From Neelides folsomi (lineage: Eukaryota; Arthropoda; Collembola; Neelipleona; Neelidae), in NCBI GenBank assembly GCA_034687125.1, contig JAQGBZ010000488.1, forward strand, positions 1 through 41,234: a stretch of 41,234 nucleotides of DNA. Reading direction: 5' to 3'. The notes below the pieces were generated by a model. That model saw only the letters and a program-made list of their open reading frames with translations, was not told where the DNA came from and did no database searches. Of the stretch, positions 1-11,819 are shown in pieces. The position numbers and the translations under genes were made by a program. Positions within the stretch are counted from its first letter, which is position 1. Each line of letters begins with the position of its first letter.

Positions 1-1127
1 AGTAATCTATATTTCTATAATTCTGGCAAGGTTACCATTTTTTAAGATTTGGTCGAATTTGGATAGGTAGTTCTTGGATAAGGCAACCATATCATTGGGA
101 GATCATAATTCATAATAAATTGCTGCGAAGTTGCGATAATATGAGATTCATATATAAAATGTAACGAAGGTAATCTTAATTTTGCCATTGAGCTATTTAT
201 CGATCATTTTAAAGGGAAATTATTACACATGAAATTTATTGAGTTAGGAAATCCTAAATTGAATAACATTTATTTTAATATATCAGTAATGGATCTTAAA
301 TATCATTATAAATTCATATTTAAAATATAAACATGCATTTTGTATCAAATGTTAATAGGTAGGCATGTTAAATTCAACACCTGTGAGTCTATTTATATCC
401 AAGCAGCAAAATATTTACCGTAGATAGTCTTGTTTAAAGAGAGTTGTTTGCGCATTAATTATATTGCATAAATTAAATCAACATTGTAAATAAATGAAAT
501 CGACATTGTGAATTTTTAAAAAAAATCAAACAATACACAGTGATTTAAAATGCTTTTCTTAATCTATTGCAAATAAATGAATATATTTATAAATATATAG
601 GAACCTACTGAGGTATTTTTAATATTACCATCACGATATTTTCTCTTTTGTTATTATCACTAAATACCTAATAGTTAATAATCATTAATACCTTCATACA
701 TATAATATTACTTATATCATTTAGTTTTATAAACCTAACCTAACACAATTGTTAAATATTTATTTAAATCAACGTACCATTCGGACCAACAATTCCAGAT
801 AAAATAAAATTTACATTGTAATTTTAGGATGCTCACTTTATAGTTATGATAAGTACCTGCATAAATAGTAATAGATTATATAATCTATTCTTCTTCCTTA
901 ATTTCTCTTTTGTAACCATTTTCGGAAATATTTAAAATTAAAATTTTTCCTTCTCCGCTACTTAAAGTTTATTATTTGTGCTTTAATTTTTACTATCCAT
1001 TTACGATCCGTTCTAAACATTAGCAATTCGTAAAATAAGTCAATAATAATTAGCCAAATTTGTATGCATAGAAGTGCACCTACTTTGCGAAATTATTTAG
1101 GAATTCCATTTAGCAACTCCTTTTGAA
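1..1127. other. AT-rich upstream region, no gene found
   Basis: This stretch precedes the sulfotransferase start codon. I see only AT-rich sequence with short homopolymer runs and no open frame resembling a protein. It presumably holds the promoter and 5' UTR of the downstream gene, but I cannot place a transcription start or a convincing TATA box against this base composition. Confidence 0.4.
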
Positions 1128-4100
1128 ATGTCCAAAATGTTCGTAAATAAAGTATTTTTCTACAAAGCATCATTATCACTATTCGTTTTGACAGCCACTG
1201 TAATTTTGATTAGTAATATGTTTATCTATGAGCGCAAGCTGACATTTCCTAATCCAAAAAATGAATTTGTTTTTCCTGTCGATGAAGAAGAAAGAAAATT
1301 GACAAATATGGAACTTGAGTTTCTAATGGAAAATCCTCATATGCAGAAAGATGAAACTATGAAAAATTTGACGATCCACATTCAAGTAAAACTTATTCAT
1401 TTTATATTTATTTATTTATATTATAATATTAAGATAGATCTTTCAAATAATACAAAAATAAATAATATTGGTTGATCTTCGGATATGGTGCACCACGCAA
1501 AATTCCTCTTCACCATGGTGAGTTTAATGTTACTCTTCCGATTCCGTTTTCATTTCTTGGCTCTATACACAACGAACAAGCTTTAATTAAATTAAACTTT
1601 ATGTTTATATGTACCCTAAAAGGTGAAATCTGACGTTTTTGAACTCACCATGGTGAAAAGTGGTGAAGTCCATGGTGTTCATGGTGAAAAATGGTGAGAT
1701 CCATGGTGAGCTGGTGGACCATGGGCGTCTTCACCACTGACATGGTGCACCATGGTAAGGTTTTGCTCACCATGGTGAGAGCTAAGAAATGAAAACTGAG
1801 AATCGGAAGATTAACACTAAACTCACCATGGTGAAGAGGAATTTTGCGTGATGCACCATGGTGTGCAGCATATCCGAAGATCAGCCATAATATTAAATAA
1901 TTTAATTTTAATTGAGTATAAAAATTATGTTTTAGAACCAAATGAAAAAGCTTTACAGTAACATGACACTTTCATCAAATTATCTCCCACAATATCAAAA
2001 ATGGGCAGTAGAGAAGGAACGCAATAATTTGTTAAAAGAAACGAGTCAATATTTCATGAATAGCACAAGGTAAAATATGACAATTTTTAATTAGTAAATA
2101 TTTCAATTAGTAAATATTAAAAATACAATATTTAACACTTAACATAAATAACATAATACAAAATAAACACTCCCATTCTAGAACTTTGGAAGATCTCGTG
2201 ATGGAACAAGGTGGACAACCAATTAGAAACATTATTTTTACAACATGGAGATCTGGTTCAACTTTTCTTGGAGAAGTTTTTCTCACTCATCCTGGAACAT
2301 ATTATCATTTTGAGCCTCTGATCCAATACGGTGCCTTCAAGGTGATTTTTATAATTTTATCACAACTAACTAGCAATTTAAATTAATATAAATTAATTGG
2401 AGAAATATTTAATTTAATTATCATTTTATTTGATTGTATGTTGCTATTAGCAACCTCTTTTAATTTAGGATATTCATTTGTTCTCAATTCTATTTTATCA
2501 GACATTATAACTTTAAATAAACTGTCATTTTACTATATTATGGATATGTTATATCAACATTCTAACAGGGGTGGTCCCAGGGGGGGGGGTCACAAATTTG
2601 TTAGTTATAAAACAATGCATTATAATAGCTAAAATGTACTTAAAACTTATAATCAGTATCTGTAAAATATTAATAAATAGTACTGGGAATAGCATAGATC
2701 TACTAATCGGGACCTTTAGGTCCCTAGAAATTTTTTTCGATACCTTGTTGCAAATTACAACAGGACTGGTCCCGAGAAATTTTTTTTCATATCCAGAAAG
2801 ATGTTTCAACGGGACCTAAAGGTCCCGAGAAAATTTTTCGAAACTTACATTGATCGTGAGCTATTTGAGCGGGACATTTAGGTCCTAATAATTTTTTTCC
2901 GTTTAAGTAATTTTAAATATTTCAAAGGGGCAAATTTCTACATTTCTATGAGGCCATTATTGTGTAATTCCATTTGGGATCTGAGGAATATTAAAAACGT
3001 GTTACAATTTCAATAGGGAAGCTAGGCCCCTAGAAAATATTTTAAAAATTACAATTAAATCATTATCCTCACTATTAAACAATCGGGACCTTTAGGTCCC
3101 AAGAAAATTTTCTAAAAAAAATTCCTATTTTTCAGTTATAACTAGATTATATCTACATCGTTTTCCAAAGCCAAGGGGGGGGGGTCCATGGACCCAGTTG
3201 ACCCCTTCCCCCCCTGGGACCGCCACTGACATCTAACCATGTTATACTTGTATTTAACTAAACAGTTTCGTTCCGGACTAAAAGCGGATAGTGTTTACAA
3301 TCACATTGAGGATATTTTAAATTGCAGCTATCTTAATATGAGTAATTTAATTTCTAATACAAATTCTATAAAAATCACAATTCATAAAAATATTATTTAT
3401 GTATTATAAATATAAAAAATATTTTATTAGAACTACATAATAAATCTAATAAATATATTTAACCAATGATTTTTTCATAATTTTGTTTCACCCTGTGTTA
3501 AAATTCGAACATTGTATTAAATTAATTTACTATATAAAAATTTCAGGTGATCATTTATCAGGAAGTTCCGTTGACTTTGTTCTCGGGTATAACAAAAGAG
3601 TATACAAGTATTGTTCCACATCACGTGAAGCATGCCATTCCCCTGAATTTCTATCACAAATGTGCAAAATGTATCCATTTCAACTAATGAAGACGGTGAG
3701 GCTTCCGTTGAGATATGCCGAACGGCTTTTGAGTGATCCAAAGTAAGATTTACTTAATTTACCATATTACATTTAAAAAAATTTAAACGCATCATTATGT
3801 AGTGATTTACAATTTACAATCAAATTTAATCAAATCAAATAAATAAGTGAGCATTTGCATTTGTATTAATTTCTTTGAAGCCTCAATGTGAACATCTTAT
3901 TTCTTGTGAGAGATCCACGTGGTACAGATCATTCCAGACAATATACTAAGTTTTGTAAACTTAATCCCGATTGCTATGATACATCAATTTTATGTTCGGA
4001 TCTTCAAGAAGATTTTTATGAAGCTCAAAAGCTGAGGGAAAAATATCCCAACAATTTCATGTAAATACATATCTAGCATAAAATAACAAAATTTATAACT

Positions 4101-4707
4101 TCAAGAATATAATACCTACCTTACTACCTTATTAACTATAATCTGTCAATACAAATTAAGTTGAATTGGATTAAGCTATGAATGTTTAATGATCTTGTTT
4201 AATAATTTCAGTGCTGTTAGATACGAAGACGTAGCTTTGAATCCATATTCAGCAGTTGGTAAACTTTTCCCGTTATTTGGACTCAAACCTTCAACAGAAG
4301 TTGAAGCTTTCCTAAAACTCCACGTTGAAAACGAGAGGAGCAGCGATGGACCATACACAACGTTCAGGAACTCAAAAGACACGCCATTTAAATGGATCTC
4401 ACATTACTCGGAAAATTTTGAAGAATTGGAATTAATTGAAAAGAAATGCAAATCAGCTTTGGAATCTTGGGGATATGTTCTATCTGGTAATTTGTCAAAT
4501 CTCATCGATCCAAGTTTCAAATCAATTAAGGAAGCTCCATGGACTGAGATGATAATTCCGCAAGATCCTGTTGAAAATTTAACAACAACTAATAGTTCAT
4601 CAAATAGTAACACTACAACTTTAGAAGACACTTACTCAAAAACATTTTTAGAGAATTTTGGAAAGCTTCTTAAAAATAATTCTGTAATGTTAATAAAACA
4701 ACTTTAG
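1128..4707 (+). CDS. Carbohydrate sulfotransferase (CHST1-7-like 6-O-sulfotransferase)
   Basis: Seven exons close in phase: 1128-1385, 1936-2069, 2182-2341, 3266-3341, 3547-3742, 3881-4060, 4212-4707, giving 499 aa. The product has type II topology: a short cytosolic N-terminus, one membrane segment at about residues 14-33, then a lumenal stem and catalytic domain. The 5'-phosphosulfate loop reads TTWRSGSTFL (151-160) and the 3'-phosphate site reads LVRDPRGTDHSR (283-294), followed by RYEDVALNP. These are the PAPS-binding signatures of Golgi carbohydrate sulfotransferases. The family moves sulfate from PAPS to C6 of Gal, GalNAc or GlcNAc in glycans; the acceptor here cannot be told from sequence. 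The tail after about residue 450 is Asn/Thr/Ser rich. Introns 1 and 3 are mostly transposon sequence. Exon 4 is the least certain exon: only 76 bp, chosen because it fits in phase. Confidence 0.9.
1470..1886. mobile_element. Foldback MITE with CACCATGGTG palindromes, copy 1
   Basis: This 417-bp element lies in intron 1 of the sulfotransferase. Its left arm (1470-1563, starting GGTTGATCTTCGGATATG) is the near-exact reverse complement of its right arm (1779-1886, ending CATATCCGAAGATCAGCC). An identical 8-bp sequence, ATAATATT, flanks it at 1462-1469 and 1887-1894 and reads as a target-site duplication. Five full CACCATGGTG decamers and several partial ones fill the arms and middle. There is no transposase frame, so it is non-autonomous. 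An 8-bp duplication with a 5'-GG end would suit Merlin-like or Mutator-like families, but I cannot assign the superfamily. The intron would be only about 125 bp without it. Confidence 0.88.
2566..3228. mobile_element. hAT-like non-autonomous element with GGGACC...GGTCCC repeats
   Basis: The element sits in intron 3 of the sulfotransferase. Its ends are inverted: the left begins CAGGGGTGGTCCCAGGGG and the right, read on the other strand, begins CAGTGGCGGTCCCAGGGG, each followed by a G-run. CAGNGGYGG ends are typical of hAT transposons. The flanks, ACATTCTAA on the left and ACATCTAA on the right, look like an 8-bp target duplication that has since gained or lost a base. Inside are repeated palindromes at 2709-2724, 2811-2826, 2871-2886 and 3085-3100, with weaker copies near 2764 and 3015, most followed by AGAAA and a T-run. 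There is no coding potential. Confidence 0.8.
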
Positions 4708-4781
4708 TGTAATGAACAAAATCACAAAACTAATAATTCAAAATATGAGACCATCATTAACCATGATCCATATGTCATTAA

Positions 4782-4787
4782 AATAAA
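4782..4787 (+). promoter_or_regulatory. Poly(A) signal AATAAA for the sulfotransferase
   Basis: AATAAA lies 75 bp after the stop codon and well before the next gene, a plausible polyadenylation signal. The motif is common by chance in sequence this rich in A and T. Confidence 0.45.
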
Positions 4788-5045
4788 GTAAATTTTAAGC
4801 ATTTTTAAGAAAATTGAAATACTTTTATCTAAAATCTATTAAAAATCTATATTTCTCCTGTGCTGCATTGTAAAGTACCCATAAATGATGCATGCTTAAA
4901 TCATATAAAGTCAGCAAACTAAACTTTGCCATATTAAGGGACAAAAACTAAACCAAAGGAGTTTTGTAAATCAAATATCAATTGTGTTTTTTCATAATCT
5001 TTTAAGTGTTTCTGCCTTTAATTGATTTATTTTGGCTTTAAAATC

Positions 5046-5724
5046 ATGAATTGTTTAAATTGTAATGGAAGTAGGGAAATTTTTAAAGTGGCATCGCCAA
5101 TCTGGCTTGCTGGATTCGCCAAATCCTTCGGTTTAAATGAAAGTTTTTTTTCTAAATACGACCAATCTTTCTCAATCTGCAAAAGGTGTTTTCAACATGT
5201 GGAAGACAAATTTTATCTTGAAAGAGATCATAAAACAAACAAAGTTCAAATTGGAGTATTGGAGGATCAGATTCAAAATTTGTTCATAAATACTTACAAA
5301 AGGGACAGACGAGATTACGATGTGTCCGAGAACGAGAACCGAAATATACGAAAGGATATGTGGAAAGGTAATCTTAAATATCTATTAGTATCAAAGTAAA
5401 TATTAAAATACTATTATTAATGTATAAATACGGTTTTATGTAATTGAGAATCTTGTTAGATAAATAAATAGTTTATAATATTACTTTATGATTTTCTCAT
5501 GTTTCGAACTTAAATTTAAGCTATTGGTGTGAATCAATCAATAATTAATTAAGAGTTCAATATTCATTTCCAATTTCTTTATCTTTCAAGCCATTTTTGA
5601 AGAAGATCTTCCTTATGATGGACAAGTTCGTAAGGAAAGCTTGAGGCAAGAAAGTGATGGATCCAAGAAGAGACGCCGTCGAGATTCGGAAAATAAGGAT
5701 GAGAAACGGAGTCGAAGAAGTTAA
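5046..5724 (+). CDS. Small ZAD-like zinc-binding protein with basic tail
   Basis: Two exons, 5046-5367 and 5591-5724, join in phase 1 and give 151 aa. I used the ATG at 5046, which begins MNCLNC; the open frame extends further upstream only to a TTG. Cysteine pairs C3-x2-C6 and C45-x2-C48 have the spacing and context (SICKRC) of a zinc-finger-associated domain (ZAD), an arthropod dimerisation domain usually at the N-terminus of C2H2 factors. A charged, possibly helical stretch follows (about 55-110). The end is strongly basic (KKRRRRDSENKDEKRSRRS) and looks like a nuclear localisation signal. No C2H2 finger follows, so if it is a ZAD protein it is a stand-alone one. The family is not recognised with certainty. 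An AATAAA lies 22 bp after the stop. The gene starts 338 bp after the sulfotransferase stop on the same strand. Confidence 0.65.
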
Positions 5725-6755
5725 CGCGAACAACAATTGTGATCGTAATAAATTAATCATTCTTAATGTTCAAGTTTTTGAATGAAGGTTGGTATTATTC
5801 AAAACTTACAATAAGCACCTATGTTAATACACTTCTTAAACTGTCCATAAGAAATATTATATTTATTGTTAGTACCATTAAGTGAATTATCCTTAAACCA
5901 GACCTACCCGGTAGGCTATATGCTTATAACTCCTGTAATAGTTTACTTATCGGTATATTATGTAGTAGAATATGCCTGCATTAAAATTCGAAAAGAATTA
6001 TGAATTTATTAAAATATTTATTAGATCAGGTCCGTTTGTTAAATAATCCAAGTTAATTAATTATGGGTTATTTCATATTGACAGAATATGTATTCAGTTT
6101 GATTTTTATTAGTATAGGATCTATTTAGAATCGAATGTTCAACTGTTAGTATTAGAATCAATTCAGGATTGGATAAAAACTTAATACATGTACAATATAC
6201 CCGTAAATTGTTAATCATTAGACAAATTATTTTATGTAGTGCAATTGCAATTTGGAATTGTTATTTATTTACAATTATAGTTTAGTAATTTTGTCATTTA
6301 CTTGATACGATAAATATAATAAAAATGACATTATCATGTTATCATTTATAATACTTTATAATACTACTAACATTAAGTAAAAACTTAAGAGATTTATTCA
6401 ATAAAATATCAATTTTTACAAAATTATCTATCTTAAATACATGCACATATTAGTTTGAATATTGTGAATAGGTATGCATTATTTGTTTGAAAAAATAATT
6501 CTCTACTCAAGTATACATCTAATATACTCTAGTTAGTTAAAGTATATAATATAAATGTTCTTGCGAAATAACCTTAAAGACTATAGCATATATCATGTAT
6601 ATAATTTGAAAGAAGAAAAGGTTTGCATTTGTCTGGGGCCTCCCTATTTAATTTTTCCACATTCACAGAATGAGTTGGTGGTTTGAGGTGCAAAGTCGTT
6701 TGGTTTTTCTCTCCGTGGGATTTCACCATTTTCTTAATTAGAATATATTCACGTA
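5725..6755. other. Intergenic, no gene found
   Basis: AT-rich spacer between the small zinc protein and the sugar transporter. The last roughly 130 bp (from about 6625) are less AT-rich and precede the transporter start, so they probably carry its 5' UTR and promoter. No repeat or RNA gene was recognised. Confidence 0.35.
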
Positions 6756-9700
6756 ATGGAAAATAAAGAAAATCGTGACCGCGGGGTAAGCCAAGAACAA
6801 TTATTTATTCACACTCACTTTTAGAATATAAAGTTAGTGTATTATCACTTATCAATAAATATCATATTTATTACAAGAAATGTTATAAATCTATATTTAT
6901 TAAATGATTTTTCTGCTATAGATTTGTAATATTTCTCATTTTGAATTCACATTTAATCATTGATTTGATGATGATACAAGTATTTTCATAAAATATTGTG
7001 ACAGCCGAAACGAAATATTAAATATAAAAATGAAAGCTTTTGATATATGAAAACGAAGAGTATATGAATTCTTAATTTATTTAATTTGCAACCTCAGCAA
7101 ATTATTCAATTATTGTGTCATATGACCTTAAATATTTGTCGTATCATTTAACAGGAAAAAAACGCATTTAGTGTAAGCCACAAGACCTAAATTTATTCAT
7201 AAATTCATAAATTCAGTTTTCTTTGTTTACTGCGAATACTCCCAATCAATTGATCCAAATTGGTCACATTTCTCTGAAAAAAACTATCAATCAATATATC
7301 TAATACGTTCACCTAATTTTTATTTCTGTTTAATTTGAGCTAGATATTATACATTTACATTTTTTCAATATGTATATTTAATATAGAAATTATAATATAA
7401 GTACTCTTATAAGAAACTATAAATACCATATATGATTCAGACTAATTTGTATAATATTAGCATGTTATTGATAAAAATTTATCATCCAATCCAATACAAA
7501 ATTGTGGCGCAAGATTATTTGGAAAAAAGATACGGATGTACCTGTCTCTCTCGATCATACTCAAACAAAATTTAATATTAAATGCTGTTTACACACTCAA
7601 AAAATAACCCAAAATTCTCATTTGTATGATGAAGGGTTTGAATATTCGATTGGGATTGGCGATTGCTGCGTGCGCCCTTGGATCCTCTTTCCAGCATGGA
7701 TATAACATCGGCGTTGTCAATGCCCCGCAACAAGTAATCCATTATATTCACTATGCCCATCTAAACATTAATATAAAGGATTAAAGGATGAACATCGATA
7801 TAAATAAAAACACTAAATACAAATATATATAAGAATATAAAAACAACCTATGTAAGCTAAATTGTAAAGCGCGTAAATGTTTTACGAGAAAAAAATAAGC
7901 CCGATTTTTCTATTTGACCTTGTGTGTATTGCAATAAGCAAAAAAGTATAAGAAATATTGCTCTTAAATTGTCCAACCAAATTATAAATGTTCACGCAGC
8001 ATAAATTTTATTAAATTCTTTCACTTGGCATTTTCCATATGTCTGGATCGAATGAAAGTATTAGGATCAATTATTTAAATTTTGCTGAAAATATTGTACA
8101 TGTGTGGGATATGTCTTAATCGAGTGAAAGGACATGTCTATAAAAGGATTTTTATGAGCTTTAAAAACTTTTATGTGGATTGAAGGATTGAGATGAGTCT
8201 TAAAACAAATGGGAATTATGGGAAGGAATGTTGGTTAAGTTGGTTTGGTTTGAGTGGTGGGGTTTATCAACAAGATCGCCTTGAACTTAAACCTCCGTCT
8301 ACTCAACACTATTCTTCTGATTCCTTTTATTGAACTTCAACTTTGGAATATGAACCTGTGGGATTATTTTTTATAGACACAATTTAATTCAAATCATTTT
8401 TTTGTAATTATAATTCTTGATACTTTTCTCACTTTTGCATCAATACGAAAATGCTAAATAAATTTTGATATAAAATATTTATGGTTAGTTTACCATATAT
8501 CGGTTCGTATACTACACAATGAATAGTATAATATTGAATACATAAATGACATTTTTAATCATATTTTTATAGTATGTAATGTTGAATATGCATTTGGTTG
8601 TATGATCTACTTGTATATAAAACAATTTTTATTATAACGTATTGTATATATTTATTAGATTATAAGTCAATTCATAAATTTGACTCACTACGAGAGAACA
8701 AACGAATATTTGAGTACTGAAGCAATTGCTCTTATTTGGTCATGGGCCGTGTCCATATTTTGTGTCGGAGGAGTAATTGGAGCTATGAGCACTGGATTTA
8801 TCGCTAATAAATTTGGAAGGTTTTTCATATATTATATTAGATATTAATATTTTAAAAGAATGTTCCCAAATTTCTTGAAATAATAACTGTTGAATTGATA
8901 TCAAAACAACTTTCAATAATAAAATAAAATAACCTATAATAGGAATGATTAATAATAATAAATTGTTAAAATTATAGGAAAACTGGTCTGTTATGGAACA
9001 ATGTCACATTGTTTATTGGAGCTGCACTTGAAGGATTTTCCAAAACGGCGGGTTCATATGAAATGCTTATATTGGGCCGATTTTTCATTGGGATTAATTG
9101 TGGGCTTAATGCCGGACTTGCACCTTTATTTGTATCTGAGATTGCTCCTGTTAAACTTCGTGGGGCCTTGGGATCAGTCTACCAACTAGTAGTCACAATT
9201 TCAATTCTTCTGTCTCAACTCATTTCATTGGAATCAGTTCTTGGAACTGAGGATAATTGGCCATGGGCATTAGCCCTCACTGCCGTTCCAGCCATCATAC
9301 AAGTTTTCACATTGCCATTTTGCCCTGAATCTCCAAAGTATACTTTGATTAATCTTGGGAAAGAAATTGAGGCTTCTGAAGGTGAGAATATTTTTTATTG
9401 AAAATTAAGAATAATTATACATTTTATATGTAATTATTAGTAATTCTTTCATTGTTATAATTTCAGGACTTGCCTTCTACCGTGGGACAATTGAAGTTAC
9501 AGATGAAATTGAAGAAATGAGGGTTGAAGCTGAAGCCATGAAATCAGTGAAGAGGACGGGTTTAAAAGAAATGTTCACATCGGCTTATTTAAGGAAACCG
9601 TTGATCATTGCTTGTATGATGATGTTGGCTCAACAGTTTAGTGGAATTAATGCAGTCATTTTTTACTCAACTGAAATATTTAGGTGGGTGATTTTTTTAT

Positions 9701-10802
9701 AAAGTACTTATAAATGCGTCTGAATTATAACCTATAGTGAAATTTTTTGAAAATGTTTTTTAATAAATCATTGATTTTATAATTTAAAGATCTGTCGGAT
9801 TGAGCGATTCTGCATCTCAGTATGCGACTCTTGGGATGGGAGCTATGAATGTTGCTATGACAGTCATTTCGCTAGTTCTTGTGGAAAAAGCTGGGAGAAA
9901 GTCTCTTATGATGATCGGTTGGAATTATGTTTGTTTTAATTTAAATAATACTACTTATTTTATAATTCATAATAATAATAACTAATACCAATATAAGTTA
10001 GAGCTATTATTCCTATTATGATACATAAAGTGAAATTATGTAATAAAATATTTTGATTTTTTTATTCAGGGTTGAGTGGAATGTTCATTGATGTCATCCT
10101 TTTGTTTTTCTGTCTTCTTTTAAAAGTTTGTATAACAAATATGAAATATGTTAAAAATATTATTCTTTCTTAATTAACTTTTATACTTCTCATTCAGTTA
10201 ATTTTTAAAATATTAAATTACGTTATCTGTATATTAAAGCCATTTTTATTAATTTTAAGGACAAAGGAGACTGGATTGCTTATTTGAGTATTGCCCTTGT
10301 GAATCTATTTGTTATAATGTAAGTTAATTATCTGTAAATACTAAGAAGTATAGCAGTGTATTTATAAAATTTTCACAAATACATATATTGCATTTAAAAT
10401 AATAATACAAAAGTAAAGGATAAATAATATGCTTTATTATTTTACATTGAAGGTTTGCAACTGGGCCAGGAAGCATTCCATGGTTTTTAGTAACAGAGTT
10501 ATTCAATCAATCAGCCAGACCAACGGCGTCTTCCATTGCTGTTGCTGTTAATTGGTCGGCAAATTTCATCGTTTCAATAGCCTTCCTTCCACTACAGGTT
10601 TATTTTATTTACTCACATTTTTGTAAATCTAATAATACTAATTATTATTCTTTGGTAGATTGCAATGGGTCCATATGTATTCATCATATTCGCCGTCCTA
10701 CTGGTGTTTTTCATTGCTTTCGTACACTACAAAGTTCCAGAGACAAAGAACAAAACTATTGAAGAAATATCCACTTTGTTTAGGCATCAAGGATATCAAT
10801 AA
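6756..10802 (+). CDS. GLUT-type facilitated sugar transporter (SLC2 family)
   Basis: Ten exons close in phase: 6756-6785, 7635-7733, 8659-8819, 8978-9381, 9467-9683, 9790-9917, 10070-10125, 10260-10318, 10453-10597, 10659-10802, giving 480 aa. Family marks in order: [16 protein letters not shown] in helix 1, NKFGRKTG in loop 2-3, GRFFIG and [19 protein letters not shown] after helix 6, [14 protein letters not shown] in helix 7, EKAGRKS in loop 8-9, GPGSIPWF in helix 10 and VPETKN after helix 12. It should be a 12-helix plasma-membrane uniporter for hexoses. The helix-7 QLS triplet of glucose-selective class I transporters reads MLA here, so the substrate may not be glucose alone. The tiny first exon ([10 protein letters not shown]) is inferred from a good donor; ATG 7626 or 7629, continuous with exon 2, is an alternative start. 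Introns 1 and 2 (about 0.85 and 0.92 kb) show nothing recognisable. Confidence 0.92.
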
Positions 10803-11819
10803 TCCTCTGATATTTTATATTGTTTTCATTAATTCATGTTACCAATAAGAATTGCGCATACCTGTCTAGGTAATATATTAATAGTTAAGTATATTATATT
10901 GTGACCAATGACAATACAATCTTTTAAACATGCTAATTAACTATTTAATATCTTTATTTAATCATCAATTCATTAAATATTTTATATAATATTGTGTATA
11001 TGGTATATAGATACACAGTTGATTATTGCATAAATTAATTCAAAAATGCAAATTAATCAAAAACTTTTATTTAAAGAGAAAATATATAATCATTACCACA
11101 ATTAAACGCCATTTCCAATTGGCAACTTTGCAAATCTCGATAAAAGTATCTTTTGTGCTATATTAGCATTTTATTTAGAAAACACTGGAAAATTATCTAC
11201 TTGTTTCTATATATGTAAGAATAATAAATAGGTTAAATTAATATTATTTCCAGCGCAATACTTTTTCCTTTTTTACTCTTGAATATCTTGAAAAACCACA
11301 AAATTCATTAGTAATTTTTTTAAAACAATGATGATTTTATGTAATAATATTTAAAATTTTTGGGTAGATATGACCCTATTGAATAATTTATACATTGATT
11401 TACCTAATGGTAATGTTTTATTTGTGAATTAATAAAATACACTTGCATAATAAAGTCAAATTCCTTGTTTATTTAATTGTTTACATAGACAAAATGTCCG
11501 AGCTGAGACAGGATATTTTTTTCGTAAAGGGAAGAATATAATGATAATAATTTTGCAATGTATGAATAAAAATTAACAACATGGGATTAATAAAGAATAA
11601 ATATGAGTTTTCTAGTGTATAATTTACACATTATATATTCATAATCGGTATCCCATTAAAGATTTCATTAAATTCTAAAAGTATAAATATTATCAAGTTG
11701 TTGCCTCAAATTTTCCCACATATGAATAACATTTTGATGTCCTTCCTGTTTTTCATAGCTTGCATATCTTCTTGAATTCATTTCTCTTTTTCTGGACTTA
11801 ATTACATTTTCTAAATTAC
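10803..11819. other. Intergenic, possible transporter 3' UTR
   Basis: AT-rich sequence after the transporter stop. A late AATAAA at 11431-11436 could end a long 3' UTR. No gene seen. Confidence 0.3.

Noticed and set aside
1645..1941. Minus-strand 98-codon frame rich in HHG
   Set aside because: It is the translation of the CACCATGGTG palindromes inside a transposon and has no protein-like features.
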